From: Ceraceosorus guamensis | Taxonomy: Eukaryota > Basidiomycota > Exobasidiomycetes > Ceraceosorales > Ceraceosoraceae | Direction of reading: 5' to 3' | Length of the DNA stretch: 48,718 nucleotides | NCBI RefSeq assembly: GCF_003144195.1 | Contig: NW_020290102.1 | Coordinates: 1 to 48,718 of the forward strand | Shown here: positions 1-10,821 of the stretch, piece by piece | How the letters are laid out: each line of letters starts with the position of its first letter | Position numbering within the stretch: the first letter of the stretch is position 1 | Made by a program: the position numbers and the translations under genes | The notes under the pieces: model-generated | Told to the model about the DNA's origin: nothing | The model's database searches: none | The model's input: only the letters and a program-made list of their open reading frames with translations

Positions 1-32
1 GGGGGGGGGAGCAGAAGAACTAGCAGACTCAC

Positions 33-282
33 CTTGCACCTGCTCCTTGAATCCCACTCCCTCTCCCGGGATTGTGCCATAGATGGAGGCGTCTTTTGCG
101 GAAGCGGGCACGTCTGGATCGTTGGCAGCCGAAGCAGAAAGACCCGCTGCTCCTCCAGCAGCTGTGCCAGAAGTCTGATGAATGGAAGAATCTTGCAGAG
201 TGGCGTTGCCCTCCGCGTCCGGTCGAATCACGCCTTCTGGCTCTTGCCTCGAATCAGCTGCGTTGGCTCCGATCGTCGACAT
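33..282 (-). CDS. N-terminal exon of an uncharacterised protein (gene runs off the left edge)
   Basis: An ATG at 282 opens an 83-codon reading frame that ends one base into the next codon at a good donor, CAAG|GTGAGT, at 33/32. The rest of the gene lies outside the window. The peptide starts MSTIGANAAD, is rich in Ala, Ser, Asp and Gln, and has no signal peptide or membrane segment. It finishes with a more ordered-looking stretch, SIYGTIPGEGVGFKEQVQ. I have a vague memory of GEG.FKEQV-type motifs in small basidiomycete proteins of unknown role, but cannot name a family. The first nine bases of the window are a G run inside the presumed intron, so coverage or assembly may be poor there. The start is the first ATG and has an A at -3 (caaaATG). 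Confidence 0.6.
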
Positions 283-1136
283 TTTGACTTGTAGAGAATC
301 GCGCTTTGCTTCGAGTGATGTTGGATGGCTTGATGCGTCTTTGTGAGAGAAGTGAGAGTCGATCACTGGGAGACTTTAGTTGGGAGCCCTAGCTGGTTGA
401 AGTCGCTGCTGACACGCCTACACGAAGCCGATGGAGCGGCTGGCAGCAGCAGGCAGCAGATGTGTATGGTGCAGGCAGTGCACGCGATACGCGGGATCAA
501 GCCGTTGCGACCCTCCACATCATATATGCATCCATTCAGCAGCAGCCGTCGAAGCGGTGCTGCCGGGTGCAGCTCGATCGCTGATCAAGCTCTGCTGCAC
601 GGCTATACGCCCCACCTTACCACCGCGACTCGCAGACGCACCGACCTGTAAGTGACTGGCGATGACGTCGACAGCGTGAGCAGCGCTTGCCTCGCGACTC
701 TGTGCTCTGCAGTCGTGCGTCTTCACGTGTGCTTGATGAGTCAGAGCCACGAGTCGAAGTCAAGAGTCACGAGTGCGAGTCAAGAGTGTGTGGGCAATCC
801 AAGATCCGCGACTGTTGTGCCGTTGTGCTGATGTGCTGTTGCGTCTGGCGTGTCTTCCAAGGCACACACACACGCGGGGTTGCATGCAAAATTCCGACTA
901 CTCCAAGAAAGCGCTGCTATCATATCCAATCGTTCCGACCAAGAGCTTTCTTCCCATCAATGGTCAACCACACCGAGGCGCGGCCTGATGAGATCTGCAT
1001 GCTGCCAGACCTCGTCTCGACCTCAAAGGTATGTGATGAAGCATCGACAATGCTTGGCTCGGCCATGCAACCGCAACAGTAGGATACATGGACGCTGTGG
1101 GAGCGAACGGGATTGGCAGGGAGCACCGAGATTGCG
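283..1136. other. Intergenic; contains the promoter of the leftmost gene
   Basis: No convincing coding sequence on either strand; the short open frames have no family resemblance. The part next to 282 must hold the promoter of the minus-strand gene. Around 744-790 there is a run of GAGTC/CACGAGT words (gagtcacgagtgcgagtc) of the kind scattered through all gene-free parts of the window. Confidence 0.5.
744..790. repeat. Cluster of GAGTCACGAGT-type words
   Basis: Repeated overlapping GAGTC, CACGAGT and AAGAGTCACGAGT words within about 45 bp. This is one of many such clusters in the intergenic DNA here (also near 5250-5630, 5822-5852, 6475-6515, 8710-8730, 34245-34275 and 48108-48135). Confidence 0.6.
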
Positions 1137-1199
1137 AAAGTCCATTGTAGGTAGTGGAAGGTCCGTTGCAGGTAGGGGAAAGTCCGTTGTTGGGAGTGG
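1137..1199. repeat. Minisatellite, three 21-bp units
   Basis: Three consecutive 21-bp units (1137-1157, 1158-1178, 1179-1199) share the core AAAGTCCGTTG followed by a G-rich half, with three to six differences between units. The array lies about 120 bp beyond the stop codon of the secreted-protein gene, in its 3' flank. Confidence 0.85.
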
Positions 1200-1315
1200 A
1201 GGGAATGTGCTACATTTGAGATTGACGATCTTTGCCACGTGAGAGGATTCATCACGGAAGTGCTTGACCCAAAGCGGACAAGCGTGGACGTCGGCTGCTT
1301 ATCAAGAGAAGCATC

Positions 1316-2025
1316 TCAGCCAACAGTAACGTGCTGAGAGTACGCGGTGAATGTGTCGTTTGACGATCCCTGCGCACATCGACAAGGAAATGCCAAAGAC
1401 GTTAGGTCATGCTAGCCGACCTCGGCGCAGCCAAGCAGCAAATCAGCCAACTTACGTATGAAGTGTGGCGCTCGTACACCAGCAGAGTCCAGTCCTTGGA
1501 CTCCGGCCCAGAGTAGGCATCGGGGCTGAAGTAGAGCGTTGCATCGTAGCCTGAAGCGGTTGTGGGCTTCAGATCCTTGGCAATGGTGAAGCCGCTTCCT
1601 CCTTCGCTGGCGTTGTTCAGCATGATCACATCAATCGACTGAGCAGGCCGCCAAGTCAGTATTGGTCAGATGGAGACTTGACTTTGCTGCCCCTTCTGAC
1701 ACCACGATCGCGGAGTCGTTGCTCACCTGGGTGGAGGTCTTGAAGTACTCTCCTGAACAAAACACCATCTTGAAGCCCTGCAAAATTCAAGGCATGCAGC
1801 CTTGAGTAAGCCCGTAGCTCACGAGTCATCGGCCGTATGACATCTCACCTGATCCGAAGGTGCAACTTCTTCGTTGAACGCAGGAGACTGGATGCCGCCA
1901 GCCCCGCCCAACTTGCAATCGTTGCTAGGCCCGTCTCTAGCTCGAGCTGGCTCCGCGGGCGTCGGAGATGCCAGCGCGAAAGGAGCGAGGCCGAGCACGA
2001 TGGCAGCTGCACTTGAGAAACGCAT
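1316..2025 (-). CDS. Small secreted protein, uncharacterised (154 aa)
   Basis: Four exons: 1849-2025, 1727-1777, 1456-1638 and 1316-1369. All junctions are GT-AG and all lie between codons, so the frame is unambiguous. The protein starts MRFSSAAAIVLGLAPFALAS, a textbook signal peptide with likely cleavage after the Ala-Ser near residue 20, followed by PTPAEPARARDG. The mature part is about 130 residues, has two cysteines (in SNDCKLG and VFCSGEY), and is rich in Ser, Thr, Gly and aromatics. It contains stretches such as VIMLNNASEGGSGF and DATLYFSPDAY that look like beta-strands. It has no membrane anchor, and I recognise no family. Extracellular location is inferred from the signal peptide. 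In a plant-associated smut such a protein would be an effector candidate, but nothing in the sequence proves that. A TATA box lies about 140 bp upstream of the ATG. Confidence 0.8.
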
Positions 2026-2160
2026 TTTGACTGATCTGGAACGTTTGCGGGTGGGTGTGGCGAAACTGTGTTGCGCGATGTTCAAGTGATGAGTGAATTT
2101 GCAAGAAGCGCTGGTAATGTTGCTGAAGGAAGTTGGACCTCTGGCTGAACAATGGTCCCC

Positions 2161-2170
2161 TTTTTATACC
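2161..2170 (-). promoter_or_regulatory. TATA box of the small secreted protein gene
   Basis: GGTATAAAAA on the minus strand, 136-145 bp upstream of the ATG at 2025. The distance allows a 5' UTR of roughly 100 nt. It is a close match to the TATA consensus. Confidence 0.6.
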
Positions 2171-5100
2171 TTTCGAGGTGACGATTCATTCGCTATATTC
2201 ATCCTCGCTCCACCCAGCCCTTTCAACCGCGCTCCCAGAACAGCCAGGCAAGCTCACCTTGGTGCGGATCCTTTGCGCCAATCCCCAGCAGCGCCAAGCC
2301 ACTTGACATGGTGATCTTTCGAGGCTAAGGTTTTGATTGCAGCTCACGCCTAGCTTGCATCAATTCGCCGAGACTCCGGCTTGATCTGCTCCGCGCGCAG
2401 GGAATGAGGTCCTCTTTCGGGGGCGTACAAGTGTCAAATTGGCCTGGATGCCGTTGCTGCTGCGCGACGAACGACAAGACGACGATCAAAGCTTAGCAGG
2501 GCACCGCGGGAATTAGAGCACCCGACTTTTTGCCTCTGCCTGCTCATGAAGGTCCGAGCGCCGACGCGCCGCAGTTACGTCATGAGGGCGCTGGCGCTGG
2601 TGATGTAGCTTTAGTCATGGTGATTGCTGGACGCAGTGTAGGCCCTTGACAGGTGTGACAGGAGCTAAGACACCGCAATCAAGAATATGGGCCGATGGAA
2701 TCGCGAGTGTAGTCTGCACAAGTGTCATTCCGCCGAGCCAAGCTTCGAGAATCCAAATCATACATGTCATGCGCGCGGCGTTCATGAGAGTTGCTTTGCT
2801 CGGTGCTTCAGTCATGCATGGCTGTGTGGAGGCAGCCGCCGGACGCGGAGTTCCGCTGACTCGATCGCGTGGATATTTAGGCATCGCGGTGCTTAAAGGG
2901 TTTCAAATGAAGGTCTGCGTAGCACAGCTCGCTCGCTCCCCATTCCCGACCCTTGACTGCTGCTGCATGGTCAATCACGTGAATGACGAATGTCAGCAAG
3001 TGAGTGTGCACCTGGCGCTCGCCGCTTTGCGTCGTCCTGCACCAAGATGGAGCTCAAGTCGGATGGATCTGCGTGCGCGCAAGAAAGCCTGAAGTCGCGA
3101 TAGTCGTGAGTTCGGCGATCAAGCGCGTGCTGTGTGTGTGCATGAACTCAGCGCCACGCTTGCGGGCTGGTGGTCTTGGCACCCACGGCATCCACGGCTC
3201 CTAGCCGTGGTATACTCTGGGCAGCAAGTTATATGGAGGCGAATCGAGGTGAATTGGCAAGTCAGTCGTCAGTCGTGGTCGAACGCATCAAGACTACAAT
3301 CACAACAAGTGTCCTGATCGAATCACTGCATTTCCATGATCGTCGGCGGATGTATCCAAGAGCGGCCTGAGCGCGATGATGCTGCTGTCCTCTTCACGAT
3401 TCGTGATCGTGTCTTTACAACAAGTGCACTCCTTCAAGCCAGCTATCAGACGAGGAGCGGACCCTTGTGGCCCCGGCACCCACGTGATGGCTTCACTATC
3501 CCTCTAAAAGATTCCTGCCCTGTCAAGTAATGCTCACGGACCATGGAGTCTTCTCGTGGTGGCAAGCAATGCTTACGTCTTACGCCATTGTCAGCTACAC
3601 CAAAATTCTCTATGTCGAAGCTTCCCTGATAGGGTCGTGGGCCTAGATCTGGGTCAAGCACGGTATGTGAGCACAGTTCGCCCACAGTCGACGTCTCAAG
3701 CCGTGCAGTCGTGTTTCCTTGCCAGCAGTCACTCTCGTCACGACAGCCACAATCTGACGGTCCGTCGGGTGCTGAGAAGCTTGCAAGAAGTGTCGAATCG
3801 ATGGCGCGATCAGTTCCAAGGCACTGCCGAAATCTGGCAATGGCGTTTAAGTTGACTAGGAACAAGCAGAGGAGACTTCGTGGCATTCCTTCAGTGCGGG
3901 ATGTGACTTAGGCAGCTCGCGCCGCACCTTCCATCTCAGGAAGCTCTACACACCGCACGCATCCTCATCCCTTTGTCGCGAGAGAAAGTCTCGCGAAGCC
4001 CCACTAGGAGTCCACTTCTGTAGGTGCCTCATGGAGTTGGACACAGTATCTTAATCGCTAGCCTCGTTATGCCGGCTGGAAAGCAGAAAAGGCGATCACT
4101 CCTACTCTCATCTTCTCGCTCAGGTTCAGCACCACCAGTGGGAGAGCGCCGCATGATGCACTGCAGAGTGCCGGGTCCGCCAGAGCAAGAGACGCGCCGA
4201 CCGTGACACGGAGACGATGGAGCAACTGCGATGGTCATCATCCTATTCGTTCTTGAGCAGCCGATGGACGGCTGTGCTTTAGGGCTACACGTTCGCTGGC
4301 CCCGGACTCAACCCAACGCTGCCAATGTCGGTCACGCAGATTCTGCTGTTCTATTCTGACTTTATGAGGCAGGTGACGCTGCAGTCCCTCTACGTTCGAC
4401 GGCCCTGATTCGCTTCCCTTCCCAACGGCTCGGCACGTTGTTGCGCGCTACTCATCGCACCTGGACTCGAGCGGCAAAGAGAACAATCGAAAAGCTTAGA
4501 AGTTATAGCCAGGGCGTCTTCAGTCTGCCTCGAAAGCTGGCCCTGGCGAAAGAAGCCTTCGAGCATGCTCGTTGTCGGGCACTGGACAAAGAGCGTGACG
4601 CTTCTTGTCGGATGGCAGCGTGGACAACAATTCCGATCAATCGCTGGCCAGATGCCTCCCTAACCCTTGGCTAGCGGCGTGCGACGTCGTTGTGAGCCTG
4701 GTAACTATGGCCAGCGGGCTGGAGCTTGCTCCCGCGCTCTTCCATTTCATCCTCGTCTTAGCTTCAAGGGTCGAGGGGAATCCACAGCCATCCAGATCCA
4801 GACCCTGCTGCAGCGTCTCGGCGTATAAGCCTCCGACAGTGAGTACATCCACAACGGGGTTCGCCTACTAGTCAGGCCTCGCCTGAGCCATCCAAGGATG
4901 CTTCGGAATGCATCGAGCACAGCTTCCCTTGGCTAATGTGCGTAAGCGTCCTGAGCAGACTTTCCTCGATCTTCCGCCCACTGTACGTGAGGGAGGTTCT
5001 TATTCTCAGACGCCAAGAAGCTGAGTATGCTCTCGAGCGGGAGTGGTGCAAGCAGGTCCGCTACTGTACTTGGCGCTGGCTACAGCCACGCATCCACGCC

Positions 5101-5821
5101 AATGTGAGTCACCACACACCTCACTTCGCCTAGTCTATAGTGCGTTGTCGCTGTGAAATAGCCACACATCAACCTTTCCAGCATAGGCGCTTCCGGACGA
5201 GCCTCGTGTGCGGCTGATGAATTGCCCTGAGCAGTCGGAAGTGGTGGACTCAAGAGTCATAAGTCAAGAGTGGATCAGGATGCCTAGCCTCGGTAGCAGC
5301 TCGCACAAGTTGCCGGCGAGAGGATCCGAGTGCGGTGGACAGACAGACGAGTGGAGGGAGGTTCCTACATGACGCTTCGGATTTATTTGCTAGATCAAGT
5401 ACTCTTCTGACTGCCGTGACGAATGAGCATGAATCGGCGCCCGAGACCATGGAGGCCGGCACGTGACTCGTATGGCTGCCATTCCAGCTACCGAATTCGA
5501 GTCACGTTCAAGAGTCACAGTCCTGAGTGGAGCTGTGCGTCTAGGCGGAGTTTGCTCGTGAGGCTTACTGCCCTCGATCAGCTCTGGGCCGCTTGAGTCT
5601 CGAGTAGAAGAGTAGAATCACGAGTGGGAATGTGGACAAGCGCCTAGGAGAGTGGACGTGCGGGTCAGCATGCAGTCGACGTGAGTTTCGAGGACCGGTA
5701 GTCACAGCAGAGGCACGAGAGAGTACAGCGTGTCAGCTGAGCCGTCGATTGGACCGCTTACGATTAAGCGAGACGCGTGCACAACCTCGGCCCCAAAGCG
5801 GGCGACTCAAATTAGTGCGGT

Positions 5822-5852
5822 AATCACGAATCGTGAATCATCCACGATTCAC
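5822..5852. repeat. Palindromic AATCACGAATCGTGAATC-type repeat
   Basis: Overlapping direct and inverted copies of ATTCGTGA/TCACGAAT (aatcacgaatcgtgaatc, then ccacgattcac). The arrangement can fold into short hairpins. It is the clearest example of the word family dispersed in this window's intergenic DNA. Confidence 0.65.
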
Positions 5853-8307
5853 ATTCGAAATTCTTGGTGCCGCTCGCGCACACATGTTTGATTCAGGTTC
5901 ACCCGGGAGTGACTCAGATTGAAGATTACGCGGTCAACAAGCCGAAATGACACGGTACGCCGATTGAGCAAGTCGGGAAGTTTACCCAAGCCGACATGAG
6001 GGCCCAGACACCAGCAGCAAGCTTGGAAAATTACCCAGCCGAGGCCGCCAGAATCACGAAGGAGGGCGCAGACACTTCTGACTGCTCGTTCACCTCGATC
6101 GTTGCGGGCACAGCGAACACTTGTAAGGCGAATTCTCTGCATGCTCTTCTTTCGCCTGCCTCAAGCTGCGATACGGCTTTGACTGTACTCACGACTGGAG
6201 AACGTGTGCAACGCCCTTTAGCTGGCTCGAGAGAGCAGAAGTCAAGCGGGATGCCGAATTCGACGTTTCAGAGCCAACTTTCGGAAGGCTATAATCGGCC
6301 ACCTTACCTCGGCATAATACGTAGGTCGCTTGCGTTGGCTTGCGAGTCAGTCGTGCCGCGCGGCTGGGCGGGCGGCCATCGGATGACTTCGGACACTTAT
6401 TCACGACGGCGCAAGCCACGACGGCGATAAAACGAGTCGAGCTCTATCGTGCACGGCTTGGTGATGGCATAATAGTCACGAGTCTCACTGCATGAAAGAC
6501 TCGTGAGTCGTGCTCTCAGTAGCGTCCGATGCATCCGTGATCCTCCAGCTTGAAAACACGTGATGGAAGCAGCTGCTTGGCAAAGAGCTCAGCGATCTGG
6601 CTCGCGCTGCTGAGTTTCGATTTTTGATTTAAGGGCAGCACATGACTTGTCAGCTTTTCTAATCGCATCATTGCAACATTTAAAGATTACAAAGCTGTCA
6701 CTGAGGTCACTTTTTTGACGAAAGACTCTTTCATGATGACGATGACTGTGTGTGCCCGACAAGCTTCGACGGATCGACGGAGATTCGCAGTCGTGCTCAT
6801 CTCAGCTCAGCGCGCTCGACTGCACCCCCTCGATCATTTGAGGGCCTCGAGTCACGACTTCTTCCATTCACGTTCTTGATTCAAGATTCACATTTGATTC
6901 AAATCGTGTTGGAGCGACCGCACAGCGCACCTACTCAGTCGTGACTGTGCGCCGCAGGAACATCCACCGCGCGCAAATCCGCGGGCAGCAGATGCAAGAT
7001 GAGCCTCGTCCCATGCATGAGGCTGACCCAACGGCAAAAATGCTGAGCAGCGCCGAGTGGGCGAAAGATTGGGCAGGCAAGAACCAACTAATTAAGTGTC
7101 TTGCGACTGTCCTAGCTGTCACACATCCAATCATTGATGGTGCGACGACTGCGAAGTAAGGTGAACTCCCGAGGACTTCGCGCCACAGTCGGGCTCGTTC
7201 TTATGCACGATGGTTGGGGTACATATCTCATAGTCTCGAATCCGAGTTACGAGTGTCTTGTGGCCGCAGGTGCTATTCTGTTTCACGATTCAAGATGTCA
7301 TTCGTGGATTCACGTTTCGCTTATTTGTTTACGCGATGACCGAATGCCGATTGGCGGGTGCCGTTGCTTGGAGCGCTTAGCTCGCCGCCGAGACAAAGTT
7401 GGCCTTCACCGAGAAGAGCATATGGGGCTATACATAATGGCGTCTTATGTGCACGTTCGATTCATTAATTAGCAATAGCCTGCAGCTTCAAGACCGCGGG
7501 TGGGAAAGAGTCCGATTGGTGGAGATGGGGGCTGGTCACCATGCTGGCCATCGACAGTGGCAGGTAGCAGTCACGAGTGGAAGCGTCGTAAACCAATTTG
7601 CGAGTCGCAGTGGATAACATCAATAGTTGTGTAGATGTGAGGGTGGCTGCTTGGTGTGCCTACACAATCGTGAATTTTACAGGATAGCGCGCGGATGCTT
7701 TTCCGTGTTCTCCGCTGGCCTGTGGCTGACGCAACCAAGCCGCCTGCACGCAGCGATGCAGACCCGTCATCAGCTGGACAAGGCACTTTGGTGCCTCCTG
7801 CGCGCGACTGCTGAGTTCCGAGGTCTGCCATGTCAGCAGCCGCTGCAGGTAATAGTCGGGGCTGCGATCGAGATCGCATTCTGGGCTGCGGGGTGGAGAC
7901 GATGGATATGGATGTACGCCTTAGAAAGAGCACAGTCACACGATAAGGTTCTCACCTTACTGACGGCTTTGATGATCCGTCGAGCCTTACCCGATCGTGA
8001 CTACATCCTGTAGACCTGTCTGAACTAGCTGTTGACGCAAAAGTGAGTATAAGTGATGGCACCTTTCGCACATCCGCATTCCGAAGAAGGACACCCCATG
8101 AGTGCCAGCCTGACAGATGCAGTGCCTGCAGCATTCGTGATGATCTGAGACCGGAGCCGACTCCCTCGGAGTTTGCTTTATACAGCTTCATGCCCTACTC
8201 TTCTGTATATACATATAATTGCCATTGGCATGGTGCGACTGTTTCACGCGCACGGCGGGGGCAACGCGCAGCAACAATATAATGCAGTCGTGAAGTCTGA
8301 TGAGTGT

Positions 8308-8326
8308 GCATGCGCTTCGCGCATGC
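8308..8326. repeat. Perfect 8-bp inverted repeat with 3-nt loop
   Basis: GCATGCGC, loop TTC, then GCGCATGC: a perfect hairpin. It lies in gene-free DNA with no reading frame on either side, so a role as a terminator or protein-binding palindrome cannot be assigned. Confidence 0.7.
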
Positions 8327-10821
8327 AGAGCCTGCTTCCCATGCATCGATCGAGATCGATCGGGTGACGGCGGGGCTGAATTTGAGTTCTTGGGTTTGTT
8401 GCGAAGCAGAAATTCAAGCAGCAAGCAGCGTACATGCGAGGGACGCAGAGCCCAACCATCAAGCGCACTACAACACTCACGCAACATAATCGATCTTGAA
8501 TGGCGAATAGAACAATCATTCAAAGAATGAAAGGAATCAAGCAAGTCAAAGCTTCGCCATCGAGTCACGAATCGGCGCCTTTTGACTTGAAGCTATGTAT
8601 TTACCACTGAAGACTGATGAGCCTTATCTCGGGACAACGTCGGAGCACGGAAGCATAGCCGAACATCCAGCCACAACATCCCGAATCTGCGGTATGAGTA
8701 AAGACGAGGCATCGTGACTCGTGACTCCTCGTCAGAAATGGGCAGTAATAATGTCTTGCGGATTAGACGTGGCACTCAAGTTGCGTAGGCGGCTCTGAAA
8801 GCCGAGAGTGGGTTCGAATGAAGTGAGCGCACGCAAGCTAGCTTCCCTGTCGACATGCAAAGCTTAGTCCTGGGCAGCGAAAGCGACCCCAATCAAACAA
8901 ATGAGTGCTGCGCTGCTGTAGACCCCTCTCCGCTGTGTGGTGGCGTGCACTTTGAGCCACCGCGGCGAAGTGGTCAATGGATTCACGTGATTGCTGGATG
9001 GATCACGCGGATGCTTTCGACCTCTCAAAGCTCTTCGCGGCCATGTCGAAAGCGTGCAGCTGCTGGGCCAGCCTTCATGACTCAACGACTCTTGGATCAT
9101 TCACGGCTCGTGACCGTTGCGTTGAGGCTGCAGCGTCGCTATAGCTGTCAGCGCGAATCGAAGCAGAGCAACAAATGTATGACGCCACTTGCTGACTGAT
9201 GAGACTTCACCTGCTGCGCGTTACGCTCGCGATAGCGCCGAAGAGCCGACGGGGCATGCGCCGCCATTTGGGGTGAGGGCAACATATGCACGTGCGACTG
9301 GGCTTGCATGCATCCATAAGTGCCGCTAACAATCAAGAGTGTACGAGAGTCAAACACTGCTCTGACGGCAGCTCCAATTCTCGATGAGACGCGCCTCTCT
9401 TATAGTCCTTGTGCTGTATATCCTCTCCGATCCGTGCCTGGCAGACTCTCTTATTGCTTTCTATCGGTCATGCGGTGTCGGTGAACAAACGGCGCCGAGG
9501 TTCGACGAAGTAAGTCCGCAGGCTCTTCATGTGTCCTCTCCAGGCTAAAGCCCCAAGGAAGTCCGCGGTTCAGCTTAGTGTACGAGGTGGCCAGCTGCTC
9601 CTGATGCGGCTGCATTTGGGTGCGGTCGCTTACGCCCCGACCTGCCGTTCCTCACACGCTCTTGCTTTTGGCACCCGATCAGCTGTTCCCACAGACGTCC
9701 TCCCAGCCCATCCGCCGACCCAGCCTTTGGGAGTTGTCCCGTTGCAGCCTCCATGGGAGAATGGCACGAGTGCGTGTACGTGCGATGCAGGATCTACAGA
9801 CAATCAGCGCCCACGCCTTGCTTCCACGAGCACGCGTTCGGACCGATGGACTAGGCCGGCGCGTGGTCATCACAGATGACTCGGTGGGTTCGATTACTGT
9901 ACATACTTCGTACATGTTATTATAGATTGATTCGGCTCGGCTGACGCTGCGCAGCAAACAGTCAGAAGAGTCACTCAGTGTTTCGGCCCTTGCGCCGGGC
10001 TGAAGACACGCGGTCACGCGCATACCATGCTGTACCAGCATGGTCACTTCTATAGCTGTGGTGCCTCCGAGAGACTCGCAACTTTCGTGGGTTTGTTCGG
10101 AGGACCTAGCGCCGTGCTGCACCGCTTTCGCTTGGCTTTCCAAGCTGATGGTGTCACTCTTCTGACTCCTCGGACGAGGTCCTTCCCTTCACACTGATCT
10201 CGCCCTTCGTCGTTACTTGTCCGCTCGCGCCGATCCGCCCTGCCAGAGCACTCGTTCCTCCACGCTAGCGCCGCGTCTTTCGGCTATACACCCAGATCAT
10301 CCGTGCCTCTTCGGCCGGGTCACTCCAGCACCCACGCGATTCTCCCATTGAGAAGTCTCGAAAGCACCTCAAGACCCTTGTCGGAACGGGCCCTGGTGGC
10401 ATTCCACCTGCATGTCGCTCGCCACTCCGAACCTCATCCCCACTCTAGGAGTGTGAGTCGTAGACCAGCTGATCGCCTGCACCACACGGTTGATCTGGGC
10501 TAGAGAACCGTATGATTGCGGCAGCCGAGTTCATACTTGAACTGCCCCTCCTCGGCCCCAGGTCAGAAGTTTCGAACCTTTCTCTCTCAACAATCAAGCC
10601 ACGTCTGCGCTCCCTCATACACCGGAACTGAGCAATCACCATAGATTCTATCCTTGCTGAAATCAACAAGCCACACGATCTCGGTCTTCACATGCGCGCT
10701 TCGACCTCACACATTCAGCACTAGCCAAGTAAAAGCTCCGCCGCGGTCTCTTTGTACAATCGCGACTTCTCGAAATCGGTCAGTCATCGTCTTGCACGGC
10801 GGAGTCGTCAAGCAACGGAAA

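Larger units (their letters stand above)
2171..10821. other. Long gene-poor stretch (about 8.6 kb)
   Basis: I found no open frame with a recognisable domain, no splice-connected gene and no tRNA or rRNA. The frames present are at most about 155 codons and show no family resemblance or hydrophobic periodicity. The DNA is not simple repeat. It carries many dispersed ACTCGTGACT / AATCACGAATC words, occasional CATGCATG palindromes, and an AT-richer patch near 6610-6720. The last kilobase or so must contain the promoter and 5' leader of the regulator starting at 10822. I could not detect remnants of transposase or reverse transcriptase. Confidence 0.5.

Noticed and set aside
3446-3886. Minus-strand open frame of 146 codons in the gene-poor region
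   Set aside because: No domain or compositional signature; similar frames occur by chance in this GC-rich DNA.
8761-8840. Possible tRNA around GGTTCGAAT
   Set aside because: The B-box-like string is not flanked by pairing T-stem bases and no acceptor stem or cloverleaf can be drawn.
10567-10600. Second tRNA-like string (GGTTCGAAAC on the minus strand)
   Set aside because: The T-stem does not pair and there is no A box at the right distance.
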